From NCBI RefSeq assembly GCF_900102785.1, contig NZ_FNGC01000012.1, forward strand, positions 19,985 through 83,984: a stretch of DNA of 64,000 nt, in the 5' to 3' direction. The notes under the pieces are model-generated. The model made no database searches and was not told the origin of the DNA. It was given only the letters and a program-made list of their open reading frames with translations. Below are positions 8,504 to 16,276 of this stretch, piece after piece (position 1 is the first letter of the stretch; each line of letters opens with the position of its first letter). The stretch is from Arthrobacter sp. ok362. GTDB taxonomy: Bacteria > Actinomycetota > Actinomycetes > Actinomycetales > Micrococcaceae. A program made the position numbers and the translations under genes.

Positions 8504-8971
8504 ATGTCCATCAAGTTGTCGTCCCGTGCGGAACACTCACAGGAGGATCCGCCCGCGGACGCGTGGGAAAGCGAGCCGGAGGGCAGCAGGGTACGGGGGA
8601 TACGCCTGCAGGCCGCCGAGATCATCGCCGCCGTGCTGTCCGATTCCGCGCCGGGACAGGCCCGTGCACGGGATCAGCTGTGTCGTTTGCTGCAGGCCAA
8701 CCCGGGCCGACCGGAAGTTGCACTGGCCGCACACCTGATCGCTCTCCGGGAGGAGGCTGCCCGGAGCCGCCGACCCGATCTGACACTCGTCCGGGCGGAA
8801 GCCGCGGGTGTCGAAACGCCCACGCAGCCCTCAAGGCCAGGCGCTGGGCGGGCGCCCGCGCTCCGCCCAGGCGCCCGCCAAACCCTCCTGCATCATCGTC
8901 CCACTGAACGAGTGCACTATGGCCGCGCGGATCGGGCCGGGCTCGTCCGCTTGTCCGGGGATGCAACTTAG
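8504..8971 (+). CDS. Small helical protein of unknown function, paralogue of the 49424-49744 gene
   Basis: ATG 8504 follows AAAGGA (from 8491). The core (about residues 32-84) is predicted helical and carries QAAEIIAAVLSD, APGQARARDQL and NPGRPEVALAAHLIAL, which align with the product of the gene at 49744: shared pattern Q-A-A-x-I-x-x-A-V-L-x-D-x-A-P-x-x-x-R-A-R, then P-G-x-P-E-x-A-L-x-x-H-L-x-A-L. The last ~50 residues are Arg/Pro/Ala rich, have no counterpart in the paralogue (106 residues) and may reflect a frameshift or a longer tail. I do not recognise the family. Confidence 0.5.
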   Translation: MSIKLSSRAEHSQEDPPADAWESEPEGSRVRGIRLQAAEIIAAVLSDSAPGQARARDQLCRLLQANPGRPEVALAAHLIALREEAARSRRPDLTLVRAEAAGVETPTQPSRPGAGRAPALRPGARQTLLHHRPTERVHYGRADRAGLVRLSGDAT

Positions 8972-9083
8972 GCGAAACGGAGCAGGCGACCGCGTGTCGA
9001 TTTGGGCACGCGGCGTGCCGTTGCCGGGGTCAGGCGCTTGAGGTGGCCGGGACGCACACAGAACCACGAAGGTGACCATCCCC

Positions 9084-9851
9084 ATGGCTCGCATTTTCAT
9101 CACTGGGTCGACCGACGGACTGGGCCTGGCCACCGCCCGGACGCTGTTGAACGAAGGCCACGAGGTCCTGCTGCACGCCCGCACCAGGGCACGAGCGGCC
9201 GCTCTCGATGACCTCGCTCCGCAAGCGGCCGGCGTCGTCGTTGGTGACCTCAGCAGTGCCGCCGAAACCCGGGACCTCGCCGAACAGGTCAATGCGCACG
9301 GACCGATGGACGCCATCATCCATAACGCCGGCGTTTACCTCGCGTCGGGGCGCGTCGCGACCCCGGAGGGACACTCCCGCACCCTGGCCGTCAATGTTCT
9401 CGCCCCCTACCTGCTCACCGCACTCATCGAACGGCCCCACCGCCTGATCTACGTCAGCAGCGGCATGCACCACGGTGCCAGCGGCAACCTCCAGGACATC
9501 GATTGGACTGAACGGCGCTGGAACGCCAGCGTGGCCTACGCCGAGAGCAAGCTCCACGTGACCGCGCTCTCCGCCTCCATTGCCCGTCACTGGCCCCACG
9601 TGCTCAGCAACTGCGTTGATCCCGGTTGGGTCCCCACCAAGATGGGCGGCGCCGGGGCCCCTGACGACCTCGCCATGGGCCATGACACTCAGAGCTGGCT
9701 CGCCGTCAGCGATGACCCGGCCGCCCTGGTCTCCGGCAACTACTGGCACCACCGAAGGATGCGGAAACCTGCACCGGAGGTCACCGACACGGACTTCCAG
9801 GACAGGCTCACGGACAAACTCGCCGAACTCACCGGCGTAACGCTTTTCTGA
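9084..9851 (+). CDS. SDR family NAD(P)-dependent oxidoreductase
   Basis: The 255-residue protein is a classical short-chain dehydrogenase/reductase. The Rossmann motif is TGSTDGLG (7-14), NAG is at 81-83, catalytic serines at 125-126 (YVSSG) and the Y142-x-x-x-K146 pair in AYAESKLH. It lacks the usual longer C-terminal lid, as in retinol-dehydrogenase-like SDRs. ATG 9084 is preferred over GTG 9072 because GAAGGTGA lies 8 nt upstream. Substrate unknown; no operon partners. Confidence 0.85.
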   Translation: MARIFITGSTDGLGLATARTLLNEGHEVLLHARTRARAAALDDLAPQAAGVVVGDLSSAAETRDLAEQVNAHGPMDAIIHNAGVYLASGRVATPEGHSRTLAVNVLAPYLLTALIERPHRLIYVSSGMHHGASGNLQDIDWTERRWNASVAYAESKLHVTALSASIARHWPHVLSNCVDPGWVPTKMGGAGAPDDLAMGHDTQSWLAVSDDPAALVSGNYWHHRRMRKPAPEVTDTDFQDRLTDKLAELTGVTLF

Positions 9852-9887
9852 AGTACGGAACGAACAAGCCATGGATCAAGCGGGCCC

Positions 9888-10598
9888 TCAGGGTTCCTGT
9901 CGATTGGCTGCAGCCCGGCTCCGTGGCAACAGGAATCCGACCGCGACAAGCCAGAGGAGTCCGCCGAACCGCCCGATGGGCAGCAGGAACTGGAGCGGTT
10001 CGATCACCATGGAGAGGAAGCTCAGCTCGGACAAGGCTGCGATGACGAGGCCTGCCCCGGCCAGCCAGCGCGGCACGAAGCGCAGGATTAGGGCGGGAAC
10101 GGCGATTCCGGCGACGAGGAGCCCCAGTCCGACGACGAAGGCGACGCCACCGGTGATGAACGCGAGAAACGACAGCGCCTGTGTCAGCGTCACGTCGGTG
10201 GTGATTTCCGGGCGGCTCAGGACCCACCCGACGGCGGCCGAGAGCATGAGGAAAACCGAAGCGGTGACCCCGCCAAAGAAACCGATCGCGGGCCCGGGGA
10301 CGCGCACGCCGAGCCGGAGCTGCCGGGCGTAGACTGTGGCCGAGAAGATACCCAGCGGTACCGCTGAACCGAACTGGAACAAGCTGGCGAACCGCACGGC
10401 ATCGGGGTTCCCGTGGAAATATGCCGCGACCTGGCCGGCAGGAGCGAACGGTGAGACGAACGCCTGGCCGCCAGTGAGGATCGCGCTGCTGAGCAGGCCG
10501 CCGACCGTGAGTCCCAGACTCACTGCCGCCAGAATGCCAGGGTTGGGACCGCCGGAACGTGTCCTTGGAAAGGTGTGGTGGGGGGATAGGTCAGTCAT
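9888..10598 (-). CDS. Polytopic membrane protein of unknown function
   Basis: The 236-residue protein has about six transmembrane helices (near residues 25-45, 75-95, 105-128, 142-170, 175-195, 205-225). It resembles DUF4386-type proteins in its FQFGSAVPLGIFSATVYARQL and LSFLAFITGGVAFVVGLGLL segments, but I would not press that. It is divergent from a marR gene 82 bp away, so it is a likely target of that regulator. No transport or enzymatic motif is visible. Confidence 0.7.
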   Translation of the reverse strand: MTDLSPHHTFPRTRSGGPNPGILAAVSLGLTVGGLLSSAILTGGQAFVSPFAPAGQVAAYFHGNPDAVRFASLFQFGSAVPLGIFSATVYARQLRLGVRVPGPAIGFFGGVTASVFLMLSAAVGWVLSRPEITTDVTLTQALSFLAFITGGVAFVVGLGLLVAGIAVPALILRFVPRWLAGAGLVIAALSELSFLSMVIEPLQFLLPIGRFGGLLWLVAVGFLLPRSRAAANRQEP

Positions 10599-10636
10599 GA
10601 TCGCTTCTTTCCGATAATTACGTCACAACAAAAATG

Positions 10637-10651
10637 ATTCACCTGTTGAAT
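10637..10651. promoter_or_regulatory. 15-bp inverted repeat between membrane-protein and marR genes, candidate MarR operator
   Basis: ATTCACCTGTTGAAT has perfect 5-bp arms (ATTCA/TGAAT) and two further symmetric positions. It lies in the 81-bp divergent gap, 28 bp before the marR start. MarR proteins typically bind dyads of this length in such gaps. Confidence 0.4.
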
Positions 10652-10679
10652 GATTCTGTCAATAGCGTAATATTGGGGC

Positions 10680-11150
10680 ATGGACTCACCGGATCCGTCG
10701 CGGTCGAAGCGAACAGCTTTCCTGCTGTCCCAGCTCGGCGCGCTGGCATCGGCACGCTTCGCAGAGCGCACACGCGAGCTCGGGCTGACCCCGAGCGACG
10801 CGGGCGTCCTCCGCCTGCTGGGCCGCACCCCCGGGCTGAGCCAGCGGTCCCTGGCCGACCGCCTGGGGGCGGTGCCGAGCCGGGTCGTCCCACTCATCGA
10901 CTCGCTGGAAACGCGAGGCCTGGTCACTCGCGAACGCAGCAGCACCGACCGGCGGAACTACGAGCTTCGGCTGACGGACGAGGGCATGAAGGCGCTGGGA
11001 AAGCTGCGCGGGATCGCCGAACGGCATGAAGCCGAGCTCCTGGCCCCGCTCACCAGCGAACAGTCGGCGCAGCTGGGGAGCCTGCTCGCCAGGTTGGCCA
11101 GCGCCCACGCCCTCGACACGGACCTTCATCGGGACACGACTGTGCAGTGA
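10680..11150 (+). CDS. MarR family transcriptional regulator
   Basis: The 156-residue protein has the MarR winged helix: LTPSDAGVLRLLGRTPGLSQRSLADRLGAVPSRVVPLIDSLETRGLVTRERSS region (about 32-90) followed by the wing (RRNYELRLTDEGMKAL) and a C-terminal dimerisation helix. ATG 10680 follows GGGG. It probably controls itself and the divergent membrane-protein gene through the repeat at 10637-10651. Ligand unknown. Confidence 0.87.
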   Translation: MDSPDPSRSKRTAFLLSQLGALASARFAERTRELGLTPSDAGVLRLLGRTPGLSQRSLADRLGAVPSRVVPLIDSLETRGLVTRERSSTDRRNYELRLTDEGMKALGKLRGIAERHEAELLAPLTSEQSAQLGSLLARLASAHALDTDLHRDTTVQ

Positions 11151-11252
11151 AGCCACCCGCGGACTGACCCGGGCTGCGAGTTGAGCGCCATCTTTCAGGG
11201 GGACGTTGCTTCCGGCAAGCTGTCGCTGCTGGGCTCGACGGCTTGCACTGTT

Positions 11253-11365
11253 CTACACGCCGCGGGCGGTGGCTCGAGCGGATTCGGAGACGTTCTCGGT
11301 CGCGGCCCAGGAGGCGAGGAGCCGGAGCGCTTCGTCGGTACTGCAGCACCGGGCGAACGGCCGAC
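11253..11365 (-). pseudogene. Possible remnant of an ANTAR-domain regulator
   Basis: Within 11151-11563, which otherwise holds no gene I can support, one minus-strand frame ends at TAG 11253 and encodes CSTDEALRLLASWAATENVS followed by ESARATARGV. This resembles the C-terminal part of ANTAR RNA-binding domains (consensus from memory: CSADEAFELLRRASQR-n-n-KLRDVA). The frame upstream degenerates into proline/arginine repeats with no start. I read it as a decayed 3' fragment; the evidence is one short motif. Confidence 0.25.
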
Positions 11366-11563
11366 GCGGCGGCGGCCGTGGTCAGCCCCCTCGACTGAGC
11401 CCATCCGCGGACATGAGACACGCCCTGCTCACGGCCGGACATGGTCCCGGACCGCGAAGCACACCAGCAGAAATACGTTCCCGGCGCACCCGACGGTGAT
11501 TATCAATTCTTCGTAGAAACCGCAGTTCTTTTCAGCCGGCGGGCACTGTGGGATCATCTCGAT

Positions 11564-11752
11564 ATGGGCGAAAATACTGAACCGCGGGCGACCTTGCCCT
11601 CCGGCGCCGAGCGTATGAAGGGCACGCATCACCGCGACGTTGATGGCTACGGAAATCCGATCACTCAACAGCTTCGCATTGTCGGTCAGCGACGCCGCGA
11701 AGCCGAAGAAAAGCTCGACCGGCACTTGCAGGAAGCACGCAAGAGTCACTGA
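11564..11752 (+). CDS. Hypothetical small charged protein
   Basis: The 62-codon ORF (MGENTEPRATL... ending LQEARKSH) is strongly charged, with a probable C-terminal helix rich in Arg/Glu. Codon use is compatible with coding, and a bidirectional terminator follows 20 bp downstream. There is no clear ribosome binding site, and a longer antisense ORF covers the same bases, so this is tentative. A longer in-frame version would start at 11441. Confidence 0.35.
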   Translation: MGENTEPRATLPSGAERMKGTHHRDVDGYGNPITQQLRIVGQRRREAEEKLDRHLQEARKSH

Positions 11753-11772
11753 GGGCGGCATGGGGCGACGGA

Positions 11773-11801
11773 AAGGCAGGCGCCCCTAGGGTGCCTGCCT
11801 T
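11773..11801. terminator. Bidirectional intrinsic terminator
   Basis: AAGGCAGGC (11773-11781) pairs with GCCTGCCTT (11793-11801), with an inner CCCTAGGG palindrome, and is followed on the plus strand by a T-rich run. It separates the plus-strand small ORF from the end of the minus-strand MFS gene at 11819. Confidence 0.65.
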
Positions 11802-11818
11802 CCTTTTCCGCGTCCGGA

Positions 11819-13171
11819 CTACTTGACGGCTACGACGTACGGCGAAGCGTCCTCAGGCGTAGCCACGGGCTCCGCCGCGGTTTCGGTCTTGCGCTCCTTG
11901 AGGAAGTAGACGAGCGCGGCGGCGATTGTGGATGCAGCGGCGAGGGCGAAGAGCCCCGGTATGACGCTGCCGGTCTGCTCCTTGATGATGCCGAATCCAA
12001 ACGGGGCCACGAAGCCACCGAGGTTGCCCAGGGAATTGATGATGGCGATGGCCGGCGCCAGGATGATGGGGTGCAGGCCTGACTGGGGGATGGTCCAGAA
12101 CAACGGTGACGCGCTCTTGAATCCCATGGCGGCGATGGCCAGGAACACGAGGGCCAGTACCGGGGTGGCGACGGCGGCTGCGAGGGTGCCGACCGCGGCG
12201 ACCAGGAGCGCAGCCACGAGCAGGGGCCGCTTGGATTTGGCTTTGTCCTGCCACTTGGCGGCGAAGTACATGGCGATCACGGCGCAGACCCAGGGGATGG
12301 CGGAGAGGAACCCGACGCTCAGGTCCGTGGTCCCGGGGATCTGCTTGACGATGCTGGGCAGCCAGAAGGTGTTGGCGTAGATGGAGAGCTGCACGGAGAA
12401 GTAGATGCCGCAGAGCAGGAGAATCTGGGGGTTCAGGAGCATCTTCCAGCGGTTGATCTTCCCGCTCGCGGCGGTGGCGTGCTGGGCGTCCTCGTCCGCA
12501 ATCGCCGCGGTGAGAGCCAACTTTTCGCCCGCTGTCAGCCATTTGGCGTCCTTGATCTTGGCGTCAAGGATGAAGAACACGGCGATGCCGACCACGACGG
12601 AGAGCAATCCTTCGAAACCGAAGAGCCACTGCCAGCCGCGGAGCCCCAGGACGTCGTGGAGGCTGAGCAGCATTCCGGCGATCGGGCCGGAGAGCGCGGC
12701 GGCGACCGAGGAACCCGCGATGAAGATCGCCGTTGCCTTGCCCCGCTGCCCGGCAGGCACCCAGCGGGCGAAGTAGAAGATGACGGCGGGGAAGAACCCG
12801 GCTTCCGCGGCGCCCAGCAGGAACCGCAGGGCATAGAACATGGTCTCGTTCTGCACGAACACCATCAGAAAGGAGACGATGCCCCAGCTGACCATGATCC
12901 GGGCCAGCCAGACCTTGGCGCCGTACCTCTCCATCATCACGTTGCTGGGAAGTTCGAAGATTGCGTACGCGATGAAGAACAGCCCGGCCCCGAACCCGTA
13001 GGCGGCAGCGCCGATGCCGACGTCCGCCTGCAGATGCTCCTGGGCGTAGCCGATATTGGACCGGTTGAGCTGGTTGCAGACCAACATGACGAGCATGATA
13101 GGCAGCACCCGCTTGAAGAACTTTTTCGTGGCAAAAGCCACGTCCGTGACAGCGTTGTCTACAGACTGCAT
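11819..13171 (-). CDS. MFS transporter, anion:cation symporter (aldarate/hexuronate) type
   Basis: The 450-residue protein has 12 predicted membrane helices and typical ACS-family landmarks: NQLNRSNIGYA in helix 1, FELPSNVMMERYGAKVWLARIMVSWG, and RFLLGAAEAGFFPAVIFYFARW. ACS members carry glucarate, galactonate, tartrate or phthalate with protons. Its position at the end of the aldarate module, next to the FadR-type regulator, suggests D-glucarate or D-galactarate. ATG 13171 is chosen because AAAGGAA lies 8 nt upstream; the longer ORF to 13249 has no such site. Confidence 0.85.
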   Translation of the reverse strand: MQSVDNAVTDVAFATKKFFKRVLPIMLVMLVCNQLNRSNIGYAQEHLQADVGIGAAAYGFGAGLFFIAYAIFELPSNVMMERYGAKVWLARIMVSWGIVSFLMVFVQNETMFYALRFLLGAAEAGFFPAVIFYFARWVPAGQRGKATAIFIAGSSVAAALSGPIAGMLLSLHDVLGLRGWQWLFGFEGLLSVVVGIAVFFILDAKIKDAKWLTAGEKLALTAAIADEDAQHATAASGKINRWKMLLNPQILLLCGIYFSVQLSIYANTFWLPSIVKQIPGTTDLSVGFLSAIPWVCAVIAMYFAAKWQDKAKSKRPLLVAALLVAAVGTLAAAVATPVLALVFLAIAAMGFKSASPLFWTIPQSGLHPIILAPAIAIINSLGNLGGFVAPFGFGIIKEQTGSVIPGLFALAAASTIAAALVYFLKERKTETAAEPVATPEDASPYVVAVK

Positions 13172-13221
13172 GGAGAATTTCCTTTGAATTGGCGAAGCTG
13201 GTCGGCCGGGCGGGCGGTGAT

Positions 13222-13237
13222 TGTGGCCCTCGCCACA
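13222..13237. promoter_or_regulatory. Inverted repeat upstream of the MFS gene
   Basis: TGTGGC-CCTC-GCCACA is a perfect 6-bp inverted repeat in the 173-bp gap between the FadR-type gene and the MFS gene. It may be an operator or part of the leader of the MFS transcript. It does not match the FadR-type box at 15250. Confidence 0.25.
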
Positions 13238-13344
13238 GCGATTCTCCACTTTATTCGGCGCCGGTAATGCCCGTCCAACACATAATTTGCATCGCTGGAT
13301 ACCTTGAGGGACTTGAGGTCCCCGCCGGAGGCCAGAAACCAGGG

Positions 13345-14049
13345 TCAGCCGTTGCCGGGAGCGGCGGCGCGCAGCCGGCGTCGGGAGTTTGCCAAATGGC
13401 TCCGCATTGCAGCCGACGACGACGGTCCGTCGCCCTCCGCGATGGCGGCGACGATTGATTGGTGCTCCTGCACCACCTGATCAAAGTGCTCGCGCGCATA
13501 GTGCTCGCCGCCGCCCACCAGCCGGGCGCGGGGCATCGCGATCATGGTCTGCCCCAGGGACGCGAGGCAGTCGGAGTAGAAGGGGTTTCCGGAGGCTGCG
13601 GCAATGGCCCGGTGGAACTCGTAGTCAGCTTTCATGGCGTGTGCCGGGTGCGCTGCGCTCTCCATGAAGTCTTCAAATGCCTTCTGCACAGCCTTCAGCT
13701 GCCGGTCTGTATGGTTGCGGGCGGCGAGGGAGGCGGCCTCGGACTCCACCGCGATGCGGAACTCCAGCTGCCACAGGCGGTCTTCCAGGCTGGCCACCGG
13801 GCGGCTCCCGGCGGACTGCTGCGGTCCGTCCGGTGGCGGGGTCAGCGCAAAGCTGCCCCGCCCACGTTCGGTTTCCACCAGTCCCTCCACCTGCAGCCGG
13901 GTCAGGGCCGAGCGGACCACGGTGCGGCTGACGCCGAATTCGCTGATCAGGGTGTTTTCGCTTGGCAGCTTCGCACCCGGCGCAATGACGCCGTCGACGA
14001 TGCGGCGGCGAAGATCGCTTGCGAGGTCCGCGGTCAGGTTCCGGCTCAT
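13345..14049 (-). CDS. FadR/GntR family transcriptional regulator
   Basis: The 234-residue protein has a GntR winged helix (DLRRRIVDGVIAPGAKLPSE, then SRTVVRSALTRLQVEGLVE, residues ~10-68) and an all-helical FCD ligand domain (about 90-225, with REHFDQVVQEHQSIVAAIAEGD near the end). FCD regulators often sense sugar acids. It starts 10 bp after the galactarate/talarate dehydratase gene and is probably co-transcribed with it. A box matching the FadR-subfamily consensus lies at 15250-15264 upstream of that gene. Confidence 0.87.
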   Translation of the reverse strand: MSRNLTADLASDLRRRIVDGVIAPGAKLPSENTLISEFGVSRTVVRSALTRLQVEGLVETERGRGSFALTPPPDGPQQSAGSRPVASLEDRLWQLEFRIAVESEAASLAARNHTDRQLKAVQKAFEDFMESAAHPAHAMKADYEFHRAIAAASGNPFYSDCLASLGQTMIAMPRARLVGGGEHYAREHFDQVVQEHQSIVAAIAEGDGPSSSAAMRSHLANSRRRLRAAAPGNG

Positions 14050-14059
14050 GGCTTCAAGG

Positions 14060-15187
14060 TTACTTGCCGAATTCCACTGACTCTGCGGTCCAGGCGCGTG
14101 CCTGCTCGCTGAGGGAAATGCCGAGCCCGGGGCGGTCCGGGACCAGCATCCGGCCGTTCTTGGTTTCGAGACGCTCGTTGAAGAGCGGATCGAGCCAGTC
14201 GAAGTGCTCTACCCACGGTTCGCGCGGGTAGGCGGCGGCGAGGTGGAGGTGGATTTCCATGGCGAAGTGCGGGGCAAGGCCGAGTCCGCGCTCGTCGGCC
14301 AGGGCGGCGAGGCGCAGGAACTGGGTGATGCCCCCGACGCGCGGCGCATCGGGCTGGATGATGTCACAGCCGTTGGCGTTGATCAGTCCCTTGTGCTCCG
14401 CGACCGAGGCCAGCATTTCGCCCGTGGCGATGGGGGTGTCCAGGGCGCGGGCGAGGTCCGCGTGGCCTTCGAAGTCGTAGGCGTCGAGCGGTTCCTCGAT
14501 CCAGACGAGGTTGAATTCCTCCAGCCGGCGGCCCATCCGCAGGGCGGTGGCGCGGTCCCACTGTTGGTTGGCGTCGACCATGAGGGGAACGTCCCAGCCG
14601 ATGTGCTCGCGGATGCCGGCGACGCGGCGCAGGTCCTCGGCGGTGTCCGGCAGGCCGACCTTGATCTTGATGCCGCCGATGCCTTCGTCCAGGAGAACGG
14701 TGGCGCGGGTCTTGACCTCGTCCAGGGAGGCGTTCAGGAAGCCGCCCGAGGTGTTGTAGGTCTGGACGGAGTCCCGGTAGGAGCCCAGGAACTTGGCCAG
14801 CGGCAGGCCGGCGCGCTTGGCCTTGAGGTCGTAGAGCGCGATGTCGATTGCGGCCAACGCCTGGGTGGCCACGCCGGAGCGGCCGACGGAAGCCCCGGCC
14901 CACAGCAGCTTGGTGTAGAGCTTGCCGATGTCGTTGGGGTCTTCGCCGATGATGCCCTCGGCAACTTCCTTGGCGTGCGCGTACTGGGCCGGCCCGCCGG
15001 CACGCTTGGAGTAGCTGAAGCCGATTCCGCTGTGTCCCTGTTCGGTGGTGATTTCGGCGAAAAGGAACACGACCTCGGTCATCGGCTTCTGGCGTCCGGT
15101 GAACACTTTCGCGTCGCTGATCGGGACGGCGAGCGGAAGCCTGGCCGTAGACAGCTTTACGTGGCGGATGAGATCAACGCTGGTCAT
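14060..15187 (-). CDS. Galactarate/L-talarate dehydratase-like enolase superfamily enzyme (first copy)
   Basis: The 375-residue protein belongs to the mandelate racemase subgroup. It has the K-x-K acid/base motif (GGIKIKVG, K174/K176), metal ligands D205 with N207 (DANQQW), E231/E232 (EEPLD) and E257 (GEM), and H307 (APHFAMEIH). This set matches the L-talarate/galactarate dehydratases, which remove water from galactarate to give 5-dehydro-4-deoxyglucarate. A close paralogue lies at 20271. It is followed after 10 bp by the FadR-type gene. Confidence 0.82.
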   Translation of the reverse strand: MTSVDLIRHVKLSTARLPLAVPISDAKVFTGRQKPMTEVVFLFAEITTEQGHSGIGFSYSKRAGGPAQYAHAKEVAEGIIGEDPNDIGKLYTKLLWAGASVGRSGVATQALAAIDIALYDLKAKRAGLPLAKFLGSYRDSVQTYNTSGGFLNASLDEVKTRATVLLDEGIGGIKIKVGLPDTAEDLRRVAGIREHIGWDVPLMVDANQQWDRATALRMGRRLEEFNLVWIEEPLDAYDFEGHADLARALDTPIATGEMLASVAEHKGLINANGCDIIQPDAPRVGGITQFLRLAALADERGLGLAPHFAMEIHLHLAAAYPREPWVEHFDWLDPLFNERLETKNGRMLVPDRPGLGISLSEQARAWTAESVEFGK

Positions 15188-15249
15188 GGTTCTCCCTGAA
15201 GTTCCTGCGAGGCAACTCCGCCCCGCTCAACTTAGGCTACAAGCAAGCT

Positions 15250-15264
15250 ACTTGTATAACAAGT
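15250..15264. promoter_or_regulatory. FadR-type operator upstream of the dehydratase gene
   Basis: ACTTGT-ATA-ACAAGT is a perfect 15-bp palindrome containing TTGTATAACAA, which fits the FadR-subfamily consensus TnGTnnnACnA. It lies 63 bp upstream of the dehydratase start, in the gap behind the AEC transporter gene. It is probably bound by the FadR-type regulator encoded at 13345-14049, giving autoregulation of the dehydratase-regulator unit. Confidence 0.6.
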
Positions 15265-15288
15265 GTTGATTTCCGTGGTTTGCCACAA

Positions 15289-16209
15289 TCAGCCAAGCAG
15301 CCAGGCGATGACCAGCAAGGAGCCGGAGCAGAGCAGGGTGGTGCACAGGATGACGTCCCGGGCCACGATCACGCCGCAGCGGTAAGGGGATGCGAAGAGG
15401 AAGACGTTCTGGGCCGTGGGCAGCGCCCCCATGATCACGATGGCCAGCAGATGCTGCCCCTCGAGGCCGAAGACGAAGCGGCCCAGGGCCCAGACGATCA
15501 CCGGCATGCCGGCGATCTTCAGGAAGGTGGCGACGAGCGATTCAGTGCGCCCGTCCCCCTTTTGCAGCGGGGCTTTGCCTGCAAGGGACAGTCCGAAAGC
15601 CAGCAGCACCATGGGGACGGCGCCGCCGGCGAGCATGTCGATCGGTTTCAGCAGCAGTTCTGGAACAGTCCAGCCGGTCAGTGCGACCGCTGCGCCCAGG
15701 CCGGAGGCGATGATCATGGGGTTGGCGAACGGCTGGAGCAGCAGTTTCTGCCAGGAGATCTTCGACCCCGAGGCGAGGCCCAGCACGGTCAGATAAACCG
15801 GCGCCAGGACCAGGATCTGCGCCAACAGGACGGGCGCCACGTGCTGGGCTGTTCCCACGGCGTAGAGGGAGACGGGGATCCCGATGTTGTTGGCGTTCGC
15901 GTAGCTGCTGGCCATCGCACCGACGGCTGTCTCCGCCACCGGCCGGCGGAAGAACAGAAAACTCAGCAGGGAATAGAGGAGCCCCACTGCCGCCGCGGAG
16001 AGCAGCGCCAGCGGGGCATCCGTTCCGAGCGCAGCCCGGATATCGCTTCCGGCCACCACTGTGAACAGCAGTGCCGGGTTGGTGACGTAAAAGGCGGTGC
16101 GGGTCAGGGCGCCCTGGACTTCCGGTCCGAGGATCCGCAGTCGGGCCGTGAGATATCCGACGGCGATGACGGAGGCGACAATTAGTATGCCGGTGAGAAC
16201 GCCGCCCAA
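15289..16209 (-). CDS. AEC (auxin efflux carrier) family transporter
   Basis: The 306-residue membrane protein has about ten helices in the AEC/BART arrangement, with NPALLF in an early helix and NANNIGIPVSLYAVG in the middle. Bacterial AEC members move small dicarboxylates such as malate or malonate. In this context, between gudD and a dehydratase gene, aldarate or 2-oxoglutarate transport is a reasonable guess but not shown. The start is TTG 16209, supported by GAAGGA 7 nt upstream. Confidence 0.85.
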   Translation of the reverse strand: MGGVLTGILIVASVIAVGYLTARLRILGPEVQGALTRTAFYVTNPALLFTVVAGSDIRAALGTDAPLALLSAAAVGLLYSLLSFLFFRRPVAETAVGAMASSYANANNIGIPVSLYAVGTAQHVAPVLLAQILVLAPVYLTVLGLASGSKISWQKLLLQPFANPMIIASGLGAAVALTGWTVPELLLKPIDMLAGGAVPMVLLAFGLSLAGKAPLQKGDGRTESLVATFLKIAGMPVIVWALGRFVFGLEGQHLLAIVIMGALPTAQNVFLFASPYRCGVIVARDVILCTTLLCSGSLLVIAWLLG

Positions 16210-16276
16210 GTTTGGTCCTTCGTGTCAGGTGCCTGCCGCCAGGGGAGCCGGAGGTGGGATTCCTATCGAACAATCC

